A stretch of DNA of 64,000 bases from Tanypteryx hageni. Lineage: Eukaryota; Arthropoda; Insecta; Odonata; Petaluridae. The DNA lies in NCBI GenBank assembly GCA_028673005.1, contig CM054118.1:57605338-57669337 (forward strand). Direction: 5' to 3'. Below the pieces are notes generated by a model, which was not told the DNA's origin, did no database searches, and saw only the letters and a program-made list of their open reading frames with translations. Shown one piece after another: positions 31,209-45,600 of this stretch (the stretch's first letter is position 1; the number at the start of each line of letters is the position of its first letter). The position numbers were made by a program, and so were the translations under genes.

Positions 31209-31747
31209 TCACGGACCTGTCTACGGACAGACTAGCTATGATTATGATGAATAAAAACTAAAAAAATATTTCTATGTTAAGCTTGAGAGGGTTCGGCGAA
31301 AAGAAAACAGTCGTATTTTTACGCGGCAGCCATCAACAGGATGCAAGGATGGTGCGTGCAAGAGAGGTATGAGGGGTTGATGAGCGACAGGTGCTGAACA
31401 AACTCGCAAACTTCCGCTGCGTTCCGCTGTTGCGATGCACTCACAACCTCGACCACCCAAGGCCATTTTCTGAAGACGATAAAACGACGTATCGCAGATT
31501 TTTCCTCCTTCTCTACAGGAAAATCCAATATTTTTCTTCGTTAAACATATAGCTAAGGATAACATCCATCCGCTTTCCGTGTAAAAATCTATTTTAATGA
31601 TAAAAATGAGTGATTATAGCATGTCTAGGTCTCAAGCTTAAAAATCGTGAAAAACGCTTGTTGCACCATTTTATATCCATAAATTCGATACATCTGTCTT
31701 TAGATGAAAATTTCATAATGGATACATGCTAATCACGCACACATACA

Positions 31748-31750
<3 letters not shown>

Positions 31751-31818
<68 letters not shown>
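31751..31818. repeat. (AT)n microsatellite
   Basis: About 34 AT units without interruption. Confidence 0.95.
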
Positions 31819-31819
<1 letters not shown>

Positions 31820-31820
<1 letters not shown>

Positions 31821-34800
31821 AGACAATTACTCGCATAAAAATAAACATTTGTGCATGCAAAACTTCTGCGGTTTGGTCGCTGGCAGCCGCCATTGGTTTC
31901 GATAATTTATCGCCCAAATGACAACTCTGACGGGTAACGAGACCCTTAATCCATAGCGGATTTCCAAACACTTGGATATAACAACCGCCCAAACAGCTTC
32001 AATTGCTCCCTTGTATTTCGCGGGAAGCGAGTCAAGGTTGTCATCACGTTTTTCGTTTTTATCTAGTCTTGATGCGCTCTTGCGAAAGTGTATATGTATG
32101 TACCAATGCAAGTGACTTTTTTGTGGTTCTGGCTCCTTTTATTTGAAGTTCGCCGCTAGAGAGTTCCATATTCTGCGTGAAAACGAAAAAATAAATTTTT
32201 CCTGGAGGATGATATTTAACAAACAGTCAGACTTGTCGTAAGTGTTATGATGACGCTGGATCCTCCAGAGTTATGTTAGAGTTCGTTAGCCAAAGCGTGA
32301 GAAAATTGTTTCACATTGAAATGTGCGATATGAACTTAAATGATCACGTGAGAGCTACGGGAGTCTTTGATCTGTCAGTTAGCTGTATATTGTTAAATGT
32401 AAAATTATAAAAATGCTTAAATTAAATATAATGTTTTCGATAGTAATAGTTTTCTATACAGTTATAGTTAGTTATATGTAATTTTACAAATTCGCAAAAC
32501 ACGAACATAATTTTCCGGAGTTTCCATGCTTTCATTTTAAATAATAGCAAAATATTTTAATGATTTAATAAGTATGAAACTGTTTTCAATTTTATTCAGT
32601 TCTACTTCTACGTCCCTTAACTAATCTTTAATTTTAAATGAAGAAGTATAAGTTTTTTCCCCCAGCTTTAACGCAGTAATTAAATAAAAGAAAAGCGTTT
32701 ACAGTTTTTACATAAATAAATTGCCGTTAATTTGATTAAATATCCTTTCAAAATTGGCGTTTAATATGTCTAAGCCTAAGAAAACGAAAATCGGAGCAAT
32801 TACCAGTTTTGATCGATTTTTTCGGTAGGTCCGAACACGCATGGGAAACCAGGACAAGGACATGCAAATGGGACATCTGGTCATCTTATGCCAGGGACAA
32901 ATCCTTCATTAGGTGCCTATTATGCATCGAAAATTCAGATAAGATGGCTCCTTTTTAATTGTTTGCATCAGGAAATTGCCCCACCTTTGGCGCAGGCTTG
33001 TTGTTACGCCATACTATCAATTATTCCTCGGAATAACATCCTTATTTTATGTTTATTAAACGTAGTTTCCAAAATTATGGATGACTTGCGAAGCAGATGA
33101 AGCTGCAATATTTACCTGAAATACTGCGTTTTTAATGAACCGTTTTATGGAGGCAATGGAATTTATATTCTTGGTTATTTTAAGAGAATAAATGACTAAG
33201 GAATTCATTAGAAGTTTCGCGACCTTAAAATGGATTGAGGGGAAATTAAACAAAAAAGGAATGTCTATGGTACAGACGATATCTTCGTAAGGTCATGGAC
33301 CATTTTCGATTACTCTAAGTTCATCACGCGAGTCGCCAAACATTGACGGACTGGTGGGCCTCGGGGAACATTTTACTTCTAGCTCAATGGATATTATTTT
33401 TACTTTCTCCATAAACGAAGTATAGAAAAAGTATTGTTTTCATGAAAAAATCGAATTCGAGATTTCAACGGAAATACATGTTTTAAGGTCCCCTGAACAC
33501 GATTTGAGTATTTTCTCGATGATGTCTGTGTGTCTGCCAGTCTGTCTGTCTGTATGTGATAGATTTTTGTGGGTGCTCTAACTCAAAAACTATTAATCAA
33601 GTCAACGCAAAATTTTATATTTATCATTTTTATAAAAGTTAGAAGATCTGATTAGTTTTTGGTAAAAATCGGTCGACCGGAAGTGGGTGTTTACTCTTGT
33701 CACTTATCCGTTGTTTTGAAATATTTGCTTTAATATTTGATAAATGTAAAAATGTACTGGAAGAAAAGTTGTAGGAAAATTTATTTTCTACAACCTTTTT
33801 TCCATATAATGCATTGTTTAAGAGATATCTTATATTTTTAGCTGCCACCACCACACCACCTACCGAAGACTATTGTTAACAACCGACGCTTAATTACGTC
33901 TTAGTAACTCTCCTTTTTATTTTCTTAATTGTCAGCCGGAAGTAAATATAGACAACGTTAACAACATGTAATTTGCAATATAAATATGGAGAAAGTCATG
34001 CGGTGCCCACATCAGTTTATTTAATTTTAATTGACTGACATTATACGAGGGCAGATGATAAATTAATTTTGATTAAATCTCCGTCTTAACTACTGTTAAA
34101 AATATCGTATAAAAACTAAAGATGTAATTACAAGACCACACATGTACTCAAATTTTAACATATAAAAAAATTAATTACTTTATTGGCTTCTTACTTTTTG
34201 TCTCCCAGAATAGTTTCTGGAAATACAATTTTCCACTCTTGCTCCAATGTATCTACTTCACTTTTCGGCATTTTCCTAATAAAAACATTCTTGGTCTATC
34301 AGTGACTATTTCTCTGCATGCGTCTCGGAATTCATGCAACTAATGTTATTTTAGATGCTTTCAAAATTACTTTTTGTGATGATAAGGGACAAAATAATTA
34401 ATAATTCCCGCCACTAGGAGTAAACCGATACTTCGTGTTTTTTTCCCGTAGAAGTATTAGCTGTCGAAAACCTTTTAAGTGATATTGTGATAAAAATTCA
34501 ATGCGAATTGAGCGTAATTTCAAGGAAAGGCGTATAACACAAAGACTTGCTTAAAAAATACAGAACTTCTCCGACTGAAGCTTTTGGAGAAATTAATTTG
34601 AGAAGTTTTAGGAAAACTGGAAATCCCACCTGACCGCGAAACTGCACGAGATGGATTGCTGGACCAAGTGATGCCGAGGTTCGTTTTCCCTCAGGGATAG
34701 TCAGAGATCGTAGCGGAAGATTCAAACTTGCGAGTTTGATCCATCCTACACCCACCAATCTGGTTAATTGCAGAATAATTCTTAGCCGTAGGCAGTGATG

Positions 34801-35700
34801 ACTATTGAGATTTTTCCCATTGTCAGGTTGACTTGAGATTATTTAACTTTTCGGCAAAGGGAGAGGGAGTGGGAAGTTCTTTCGCGGTTCAAGACTTTTA
34901 TTTTAGAAATTCTTTTGGTCGCTTAAAATTCTTGGATCGTTTCATTCACTGTTTCCTTAAATGTCGCTTGACGTCCATGGGCGTTATTAACGTAGGTGCA
35001 ATCGGTGCAACACGCCGACGGGCCCAAAAGTAATGCAACGTAGTTCACGAACCGTTCGACCTTCGTTTTGATTCTTGCTCAGAAGCTTGACTTTGTGAAC
35101 GTAACCATTGGAATTGCTGCTAATAAATAATTCTTCCTCTATTTGTACATTCGGAATTTTGTGTCAAATTAAATTAATCGCGCGAATTAAAATTTAGACA
35201 TTTTGAAAAAGAAAGTTAGAATTTTTATATATTATTCAGTGCGAACGGGCTCCTTAACAAAGTTGAAGCGAGTAGCAGTCTTTAAAAAAAACCTTTGTTA
35301 TCGACCATTTGTAGTATATATGAAAGTTTAAAACATTTTAGGGCAAAATCAGTATTCATTGAAACACTTTCATGCAAATTATTACCATCCGTATGATTCA
35401 CATTTTTATTGGAAATTAGCAGTAGTAAGAACAATACAAAAACCCATAAACATAAAAAAGCATGGGAGAAAAATATTAGCGACTTAAATACCTATTCATT
35501 AAATGCAATGTTGTCAAATATATTTTGACGGGGAAATTGCTTCTATGTCATATATTTTTTGCAAAAGATCTCGATCTCAGTCTAGGAACAAAACAAACCG
35601 TCCTTATCACAATTATTTATATTTCATCATTACAGGAACTTCTGATTTTACAAGTTCAAATTTCTCATTTTTTTAATACTGACTCAAAACAAAGCAGAAT
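31820..35700. other. Intergenic DNA, no genes recognised
   Basis: Includes a CTGT-rich stretch (33526-33556) and a block at 34500-34770 that is open on the minus strand with SINE-like pieces but no convincing Pol III boxes. No splice-bounded exon was found. Confidence 0.45.
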
Positions 35701-35729
35701 GTTAAATTAAACGGGAAATAGAGAGAAAA

Positions 35730-36235
35730 GGTGGAAGATTGGGTAGTATTTTGACGCAGGATGGAACAAGTATCAAAGAGACCAGGATAATAGGAATAGC
35801 AAAAGAGGCATTCATGAATGCTGACGAGACCGAAAAAGAACGTTGATTTGGAAAGTACCATTATAATGCGCGCGAGAAATGAACTTTAAGGGATGAAAAT
35901 TTGAGCAGACTAAAAGCTTTTGATGCGTGGGCATAGCGTCGACAATAGAACAGTGGTTTAACTGAGAGGAAAACAAATGAGGAAGTTTTAAATACGGTAG
36001 GAAAAGACAGAAACCGAATTAGAGCGATAAAGGAAAGACAATAAATATTTTGGACAAATTTAGAAATTTGAAGGAGGGTGCTAGGAAAAGGCAAAGGAGT
36101 ATGAAGAGAAGAGGAACAACTGGATAGTTTAACATAACAGGAAGACCAGGAGAAGAGTCCGGGACGAAGGAGACTAGATGTTATGTGCCGTAACCCTGCC
36201 AAGAGGAAGAATACAAATCTTGGCGTGAAAAATAT
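35730..36235 (+). pseudogene. Second RTE-type LINE remnant, heavily decayed
   Basis: Broken frames read LGSILTQDGTSIKETR, then NEEVLNTVGKDRNRIRAIKER and a degraded GKG-rich segment, in the same order as the RTE C-terminus at 30720-31208. At least four stops interrupt it. It lies directly beyond the 3' end of the membrane-protein gene, in the opposite orientation. Confidence 0.7.
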
Positions 36236-36256
36236 TAATTTAAGAATTACATAGTT

Positions 36257-36262
36257 TTTATT
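36257..36262 (-). terminator. Candidate polyadenylation signal AATAAA
   Basis: AATAAA on the minus strand lies about 140 nt beyond the TAG that ends the possible extension and about 270 nt beyond the UGA. It is the first consensus hexamer downstream of the membrane-protein gene. Confidence 0.45.
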
Positions 36263-36403
36263 ATATTTACATCGAAGAATATACATGCCGTGAATAATTA
36301 ACCGCAGCTTAAGTGAAAGTTTATCAACCTGTTCACATCACTAAAATACCGGTTAAAGTATCTGGAAGTCAGAAAAGTCACGGTGGACTTTTCTTTCGAT
36401 CTA

Positions 36404-36532
36404 AGCCACGCTGGAAGAGTTCACGTGCCACTGAAACTCCACTTTATCGAACACGTGACAGGGACATTCGTAAGGCATTCGATCCTCGTTGGGGCCACCG
36501 CAGTGTTCACATCTCCCAGGCTTAACGTGGCG
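36404..36532 (-). CDS. Possible stop-readthrough extension (43 codons)
   Basis: In frame beyond the UGA, 43 sense codons lead to TAG at 36403-36401. The extension has a C-x2-C pair at its residues 8 and 11 and a C-x-C pair at 23 and 25, each beside a histidine, suggesting a small metal-binding knuckle. UGA-C is the context most prone to readthrough in arthropods. The open length alone could arise by chance (about one in eight by codon counting), so this is a hypothesis. The alternative is plain 3' UTR. Confidence 0.35.
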
Positions 36533-36642
36533 TCAGTATATCAAACGCATGGTCGACCCTCTTCTTTCTCGGATCCTTGGAATGATGACGTACCATATGA
36601 TTAATCCAAGTGCCACAATCATTACGATCACTGCAAGTGTCA
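36533..36642 (-). CDS. Membrane-protein gene, last exon with transmembrane helix and UGA stop
   Basis: After acceptor TTTTTTTGTCAG the frame gives LTLAVIVMIVALGLIIWYVI, then IPRIRERRGSTMRLIY and TGA (36535-36533). The hydrophobic run followed by four basic residues is a clear membrane anchor with a stop-transfer end. The base after the stop is C. Confidence 0.82.
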
Positions 36643-39600
36643 CTGACAAAAAAAGAAGAAATCTTTGAGTTTTAATCCGGCACAAAGGTAAAAAAAAAGA
36701 CATCCTTTGCTAAATATTTTCAGCTGCGATCAATCAGTAATCCCGTCCACAATAATAAATTCTTCAGATGTGTCATATGGCCGTAGAAAGATTGTTCTAT
36801 TTGAATGACAAAGAAGTAGCCGTCAGCATCAATTCAATTATCTTCGACTAGGACAATTATTGTTAGGACACTTAGCCATCGGTTAATGACAGCTGACTAC
36901 GTCTGCTTTGTAATTAAAATTCGCATTTCATAAATATAATCTCACCGTTTAAAAATACTGACAAATCCGTTATGGTTATTTTTGTTTTGTTGACATAAAA
37001 TGCCATATATAAATATATTTTGCAAAATCTTAACTTTGTTCCTGGAAACGGCATAATGAAATCTTTAAGTAGAAATATCAGCTTATTGCAAGCGTATAAA
37101 CAGAAAAAATATATCTCAAGTTGGATTACTACTTGAACATGATTATATAAAACATCAATATTCCATAGAAATATTTTTTCAGTTTAGCCGAAAATAATTC
37201 AAATAATTTACGCCTCAATTTCTTAAAGTTCTTTTATAGCATTATCATAAAATTCCAAGGTTTTATTTGAACGTCAATATTGTAGCTTAACTGGAAATTT
37301 AGCCACACACCCGCTGATGACTCAAAGGTTCATATTTCAGACCGCGAAAAAATCAATTTTAACCACATGGTGATATTAACATCTTGACTATTTAAATGAA
37401 TTTGCCTAACATGACATTTCGGGCACAATTTTTTTAAGTCAAGTAGCGTCGGATATGCATTGTAAAAGGCTTGGCAGTGGCCGAACGTCTTATTCTCATA
37501 ATTAATTGATAGATAAAGTTTCATGACTTATGTGGCAAGACGTGAAAATCATTTACGTCATACATGTTACTCACATAGAACAGCCTCTGCGGAGTTGTCA
37601 ACGCACTTTTTACTAGGCGGTGAGGCTAGGTATCGGAGTCCAAGCGGTGAGAACTTAATGTATTTGTTGGCGTCAGCATATTTACGAATGTAATCGGCTA
37701 CAGTATCCGCCATCGTAATGCCTATAAATGGACAAATGGAATTAGTTAAAGAAACAAGATGTGAAAGCCTTTTTCTACGAAATGTTTTTAAATTTTGCTA
37801 AGTTAAAATTATCGATTGCCAAAAAGCAGTGCATAAAAAAATTGATAAATGTATCCGAAAAAAAATCCGCTTTATGCCTCCGCTAAAATTGTCAATGCTT
37901 ACAAAACATACGGTCGAATGATTGCATGAATTTCAAGCAGAAGATTTTCATATTGTAATTGCAGAGTACACAAAAAAATTACATACGCATTACACTGCTT
38001 TATTATAATTATTATTATTTTCAGCCAGCTGAAGAGGAAGTATCTCTTTCGCCTATAATCCACCAAGTGATATGTCATGTACTTTCATATTCCTTTAAAT
38101 AGAACAACATAAATAAAAATCCTCCATTATGCATATTTTCTGAAAACCCCCTAGGGGCTCGCGAACTGCCGCTTGGGAAATTCTTCTTAGGGGAATTCTT
38201 TTTAATATATTTTTACGGAGGCTTTTATGACAGAACGACGACGTCATAGAAATCGACAACGATAAATGCGAAATTAATAACCTTTGACTGCAAATTTTGC
38301 GAGTGTAAGTACAAACAAAGAAATCTCCAGAATGAAATCAACTTCTTTGAGATTTTCAACGCAATGTCGCAACAATGTTTTTCAATGTTTTTCTCGGGCC
38401 CTTTTTTCCAAGGTTGCCTAATGTATTTTTTAATAGTCCATTAAGATATTTCCGACCTCAGTTGCATAGATCACAACAGAGTTTGATGACTCTCTATTCA
38501 GCCCTAAATATATTCGTAGTTAAACTCAATCTTTTCTCTAAAATTATCAATCAAAGACGCACGACAAAACGGCAAATTTCCGGGAAAGAAATAATTAGCA
38601 AGCAATCGAGAACTTGATTCGATCTCTTTCATATCAATAGATCGTTGTCGTTTTTCCTCTAATCTCTCATAATAATAATTCGAGAACGGCCGACATCCGT
38701 GTATTTCTACATTTCACGATGTTCCAAAACCGAGAAACTTCGCTAAAACTTAAAGTTTTGAAATTTAAAGCTATCGGTTACACGTTGGCAAATATATGGT
38801 CAAAACAACGTGCTCTTAAAGTGGCCGTCGAATGCAATACCATAGAATAAGTCTTTCAATTAAATATAATTTTTCAAATAGAGAATGACAATGTGAATAG
38901 AGAATTTTAATACGGTACTCGAGTGATTAAAACGCTAAAGGTATATAGAGTGCTGTGAGTTGTAAGAGCACAACCATACCACGTGGCTAAATAGATTACA
39001 TTCAGAGAGAATAAATTGAAATGGAGTAATCAAAGCTACGGGAAGAATAACTAGAATAAGGTAGTTGAAGAATACGACAGATTAAAAATAAATTATCGAT
39101 TAAAACAAATTTTAAATCGAGTTAACGACCTCAAGGACATAACTCAAGTTGACGCAAGAATGAACAAAATTTCATCAAGTACATAATTTAGTTTGTTCAT
39201 ATTCAGTTCCGAAAAATTTTAAGTACTAAGTTGTCAAAAAGCTACATAAAGCGTTAACAACAAAGTTACCAACAGAGCTACCTATAAGTTTATTAAGTTA
39301 ACCAAAAAGCTATTTTTTAATATAAAAAACATAATTTTCCATAAACTGTAATTATGTTTGAGAATAATTTATTTTAGAATTTCCAGAACATAAGCAAAAC
39401 AAAAAACTGAAATACATCGATTAGGCAGCCAGTAAAGCTATAAGCTTTGGTTCGTTTGAAAATTAAGGAGTCAAAAAATTATTAAAACGAGCTAAATTTT
39501 ATACGATTAATATGGCATTCAATACAGAAAACTTTTATAATGCTTAATATACTCAGTTTATGAAATAAAAACAATAGACGGGAGCACGGAAACTGATTTT

Positions 39601-42600
39601 GATGCGCGATTGGCAAGATGCATACCAGATTCCATGGCAACCGAGTTCAAAACAGACTCGACATTTCAAAGCGTATTTTTTATGGTCGAGACGGCATTTT
39701 ATCAGTTTTAGTAATTAATACAATGGGGGATAAGCAGTAGAAAGTAAAAAATCGAAAGGAGATATGGAAAAAGCCAGGAACTTGACGCAATACTCGCTGT
39801 AAAAGAGGATAGATAAAGAAGAGATAGTAAATCGCCGATAAAGTAAATAAAAAACCGACCAAAGAAAAGAGATTGAAACAATCGACATAATTTCCATTGT
39901 ATCCCTTCGAGGACAAATGATTGTGCACATCGCCCGCGCATTTTTATAGCCGAACTACGTCGCACCTCGCGTCATTAGAATGACATCACTAATAGATTAA
40001 TAAACCATTTAATCAGGAAATAAATAATCGCTAATTGTTCTGGTGGTTTCTAAGAATACTTCGTAACAAATAGGAGAGTATAAACGCCAAAATGCTTTTA
40101 AAACACCCCGATGAATGTGGGAATCGTACGCAAAGATCGCAGTCTTGGCAGAAGTTGATTTATACCAACTATTTTTCCACGATTGCTATAATAAGGTTTG
40201 GGAAAGCAGACACAGTGGCGTATTTGGAGATTTCCCGCCACTAGGCCAAATTATTTTTCCGCCCCCTTTTTTGGCGATTGTTTTCAAAAACAATCACTCG
40301 TGTATATGGTCCATCCGTCCGTCTGCGGATCATAATAGTTAAATCCATCAAAAGTCTGCGTAATAATATTAATTTTTTTTATTCCCACCCTGAAATCCTC
40401 CTTTTATTGCCGCCCCGGAATCTCGCCGCCCCTAGGCCATTGCCTACTTTGGCATTATTTTAAATCCGCTACTGAGAAGACACCAACTTCGGCTACATAG
40501 CGGACGTCATCCGTGGCGATTCACCGAAAGTAGGAGTACCTCTTTTTTTTAGAATCTATTTGTTGATGGAATGCGCATATGGCTTGCTCAACATTTTATG
40601 GCCAATCATTTCAGCTATAAGACGATCTCGATAATTCTCTTTAGCAGTGGTTAATTTTGCTCATTTTCTTACTCGTTCGGTTCAAGAAGAAATAAGTGGA
40701 TTTAATACATACTGGATAAATATTTCAAGGGTAAAGCTTAGTAAATAATATGCATATGTATTTAATATATATTCATATAAAATTTAATGTATATTAAATA
40801 TAATAGAGTCAAACCCCGACTTAGCGCCCTCTTATACAGCATACCGCCCACGAATCGTTGTGAACAAAACTTCCATCTTATGATTGCATAGAGCAAGCGT
40901 ATATCTCGTTTCACCGCCACGCCCGCTTTTACGTCGATGTCTATGACGAACAAATGGTTGATCTAAATCGGGATTTGATTGTATATATGAATGTATATAT
41001 TTTATATATTTTCCCTTAAGGCTACGAACTTGAAAAACAACCTTCATATTCCGTGAACCATTCTTAATCAATGCAGGAAAACTAATCTCGCTTGTTTTTT
41101 TGTAATTCCCGTCGTTTTTTAAAATGGTACCTGGAATTTCTATTTATTTACAAGTGGTAATATATAGCAGTCTCAAAAACTTCGTCATATACTATCTTAA
41201 ATGCTTTCCTCTTTCTTTTATTTCCTCTCTGATTTTTCCTTGGATTCCAGCTACTCCTCCACTTTCTATCGAATGGTTGTTGTCGAAAAACTTTTCTCCA
41301 CTAAACTCAGACGTACCCGTAAAATTACCAAACAATTACGTAAACATTTATTCGGTCACGTCCCGTGCAGCCACCGCTGTAAACATCTAACAGTCTACAG
41401 CATGTCCGTATTCCTAGTCGGCCTGTCATTTCCCACGTACGAATTCGAGATGTTAATTTCCTTCGCTGTCGTCGTCCGTTTCCTTTCTAGCGCTTCGAAT
41501 ACTATCCTTCCTCGAACTGCACGGTTTCCCCTTACACGCTTTTCGGTCCAGCGCTGTTTTCTTCCAAAGATCTACCTCGATTCGCACGGCCATGAATTCG
41601 ATTTAATTAAGGTGACCAGGCGTACTCCTTTCGGGAGTACAGTACTCCTTTCAGCGACTTTGTGCTCCTGAAAAGGCATGTACCTACTCCTTTTGTACTC
41701 CTTTAAAAAGACTTGAACCTAGGGTTGCCAGATTTTAAAAATCACAAATTGGGATATTTACATTAAAGCAAGCATTTTTTGAAATATTAAGTCGGGACAG
41801 GTCGGGCCAGTTCTATGAAATAAAATTCAAGGCATAATTATATAAAAAAACTAAATGAAAAAGGATTGATTTATCCATAAATATTTTTACAAACATTCAA
41901 TTTCAAACACACATTGAAGAAATGATTTTGAGGTTAAATTAATTATAAATATTTTAGGCTTGATTTGGCTTCCTCTAGTATTTTCTTACCAGTTTCTGTA
42001 TATAGATATAATCAAAATTCCCTACAGCTTGTTTGAATGTTTTTCTTAATCATATGTAAGTTCAGCTTCTAAATTGGATAGCAATAGTTCGTTTTGTCCT
42101 TTCTCCACGCAACAGCCATCAAACTAAATATTCTTTCACTCACTGCATTCTTGTGATAAAACAAAGCTGACGACTTTTAACAATTGATTAGCATCTATAT
42201 TTAATTTTAAACATTCAACTCATATCTCTAGGATTGTTTTTATTTAAACATGATTATATTATATATTCCGATTACAATTTTGAGTGTTGAACAATTTTGT
42301 TTAAAAAGCGGGACATTCTAAAGATAAGTCGGGGCACGGGAAGCACGTTAACAAGTCAGGACAATCCCGCGAAAATCGGGACGTCTGGCAACCCTACTTG
42401 TGCTCCTTTGCAAACTCGCAATGCCGATATCGATTCCTTTAAAAACGTTTTTTGCCTATTTGTTTTACATAGGAAGTCTCAAATCCATCGTGCAGAGATG
42501 TTTTCTTTAATACTTTAAAATATGTATCTTAAAATTGTGATATCGAAGCGAAGTCTGTACTGTTCTAAGGGGAAAAGAATGTAGATTCTAATTATTATCA

Positions 42601-45600
42601 CCGAATTTAGATAATTGATCATACTTTCTTGAATTTCTATTAAAACGTAGCGTTTTTTGCGTTTTAAATCGCATTTTATCGGATCGTTGCCATAGAGACG
42701 ATTATTACCAAACTCGGCTTGAGCATAGACGACTGAACAAATGGGTTATTTTCTTTTCCACTCGACTACCCTTCAGCAATGGACAGTTGAGCCATAAAAA
42801 TTAGTGTATAAACAGTAACATTTATTAAATTCGTTTATTTAAAAAAACACATGCAAAATATAATGTCAGAAAGATATGTTGACATTGCTTTTAGTATTTT
42901 AAACCTGATAATGCTCTATTAATCTGTTTTCCAGTTTTTCACTATCATTGATAAACTATGAATTACAAAAGGTATTTATGGCATGAAAATTCCTTGGAAT
43001 GACTAACATACTGAAACATTTCGTCAATATAAGTAACCAATTCTGGACGTCAACTTTGGGAAACCATCCTGCATTCGTCCTGGTTTGGACTTCTTGCTAA
43101 TGGACATAAAAGCTCCTATCTTCAAAGGGTGGAGGGAGGGAAGGAGTTAGGATTCGACGCCCCTGCCCTAGTATACTCCTTTCAAATTTTGAAAATCTTG
43201 TAACCTTAATTAAACACAGTTTTTGAGCAATCTCCAAGCATTAAGAAGAAAAAAATGATCTATTTCGACTCAGAGCCAATAAGAAAGGATAAAAAAAGAT
43301 GCTATCCCCAATACAAACTCACGGTGGTGGGCGTAACCTTGCGGAGCTGTTCAATGACGAACAAATAAAATAGCAACTTTATATTTTCCATTGTTTTGAT
43401 ATCTCAACACGACCCGGGTTACGATAAGATACATCATTCTGAAGATTTTATTTGTTCAACAAGTAATTAAATTGGGAATAATTTTGAAATCAAGTAATTA
43501 AATTGTTGCATACTGAGCTCAAGGTTCCAATAATATGTAATCTCGTAACTTTATGGTACGATTTCGCTTTACATGTTTTTTTTTCCAGAAACGGGATGGT
43601 ATTTTTTGCTTTGAAACTGTTACGCAGTGACGGGACAAGGTAGCTTGCGCTCAGGGTAAAGTTTCAAGATTGCAGCCCCCCTCTCTCACCCCCACCTATC
43701 ATCCAGCTGTTACGTAATTAAACCTTATAAATGACAGTTCGTTTTCATTTACGCGATAAAATAAAACGAACCACTAAAAATTGGATCACGATTAGAATAG
43801 TAGCTATCTTGCCTTAAAAGATAGCTACATACTACCTCAACTACTCCGCCGTAATTAATATTTTTCGCAGTTTCAGATAAGATAGAATGCTCAAATTAAA
43901 TAGCCGTTATTGAGGAATGAATGATTTAAGATTATTTGAGACTTTTTCTGTTTGCTAAAAACTCTTCGCGCATGTTGCGACATTAAGGTGGAAATTCATA
44001 AAAAAAACATACGTACTGTGTCGTCGTCATATGACTAACAATGCGAAAGTATCAGGCGATAAGTAAGAAAAGGGATCGCAGATTTCGCCCCAGCCAGCTA
44101 TGTTTGCGACGAATAGATGAAGATGTCAATTTCTGCAATGCAAGTTTTAATTTAAGACTTTAAAGGGACATAAAATGGTCATTAGTATTCGGCCTTGAGC
44201 GCATTGCGCCCAAGGCGGCCGACTCAATCTCCTTGACCTTCTCCCGCAACCGCTCTTTGATTTCTCCCGGGGAACAACTCATTCAACAGAGAACCACAGA
44301 AAAATGTTTTAAGAAATTTACCGATTGAAGAATCACTTACCAAGATCTTGGGGAGAGGCTGCATCGACTAGATACGGTAACTTCAGGAGGTATTCCGGAA
44401 CGGCAATCCTTAGAAGTATGTTCTGATTTGTTAAATCCAGTTCTTCCAAGCTCATGTCGGAATTCACTGTTCTTACTTTTTGTATTTTATTTCCCTTTGA
44501 AGCCCAATTTCCGTATTCCACGTAAAGTCCTGAAACACACAAGGGTTACTACTTATTCACATTTATTTGTTGCCTAATGATTATCTAATTTACGTTTATA
44601 TTATCAACCTGCTATCGGCCAAAGTGTCGTTATGCTGTAATAACACGCTTGGAAAACCCTACATTAGTAAATCTGTTCATCTCTTGGAAAAGAACCGGTA
44701 GCATCCGTCGGTTCTGCCAATTACTGCAACGTACAGTCTAGATTCGATTATCTTAACCAATTGGGACCAAGGGCATAGCGTATTTTTTAAATTCACTTAA
44801 AAGTATTAATAATATATTACCCAAAAAAATACACCTTTATACACATACACAGAGGTAGCTGTAGTAACACGAATAAAATCATTTAAGAGATTTAAAAAAT
44901 CTTTACCGAAAGGCTTATTACAAATTCATAATTACGACCGTTATGAGGACATATTATAGTTTTAGTTCGACTTTGGAAATGCACTTCTTTAAGCATCCAA
45001 AAAGTTCTGAATTTATGAATTTTAAATTCGAGGATAAGAACTTCAACATCAAAAATTGAAAAAGTAAGTTAGAATATACTTTTCGTGAATCGCCGCCGAA
45101 GACGGCTGCAGTGTAGACGAAACGCGCATCGGTTTTTTTTTCATAACCTTGTTATGGCTATTGGAGATACGTACTACCTGAGAAAAGTGCTTGATTTTTT
45201 TAATTTTTGATACCTACTTAAATGCTTATCCTTTGAATTTGTTGTCTGCCATAAGAGTAGTAAATCATTAGTAAACGGAAATAAAAACGCAAACAAAGCG
45301 CATAAACATCCGAGTGTTCGCATATGAATATATATTGGCAAATTCTTATATAACTAGCATAATTTCAATTTTTGCATAAAAATTCGAACAGATTTCCGGA
45401 AGTGGAAGGGAGTGCTCATGGTGATTTTGAACGAATGCAACGATTCTGCAAATGAAGTGGCCATGAAGTCCATGAAATGGAAGCGTCATCTCGGAATGCG
45501 TGAATACAGCAAAGCGCAGAGGGTTAACTCAAATAACATAGGTACCTATACTATTGCGAAATTGATGGCGAGCCGTATTTGGTGACATATATGGCGGGCC

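Noticed and set aside
31729..31992. Minus-strand open frame with an Ile-Tyr run
   Set aside because: It is driven by the (AT)n tract at 31751-31818.
34498..34758. 86-codon minus-strand frame
   Set aside because: The composition looks protein-like, but there is no splice boundary or family match and SINE-like pieces are present.
36313..36604. Plus-strand open frames opposite the last membrane-protein exon
   Set aside because: They are antisense to an exon with phase-matched splice sites and a membrane helix; no plus-strand splice sites support them.
37311..37360. CTGATGA followed by GAAA as a further hammerhead
   Set aside because: The spacer cannot form stem II next to the core and no cleavage triplet is in place.
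44160..44282. BolA-like N-terminus in the 40-codon frame
   Set aside because: Only a loose resemblance at the first helix; the conserved BolA core is absent, so no family name is given.
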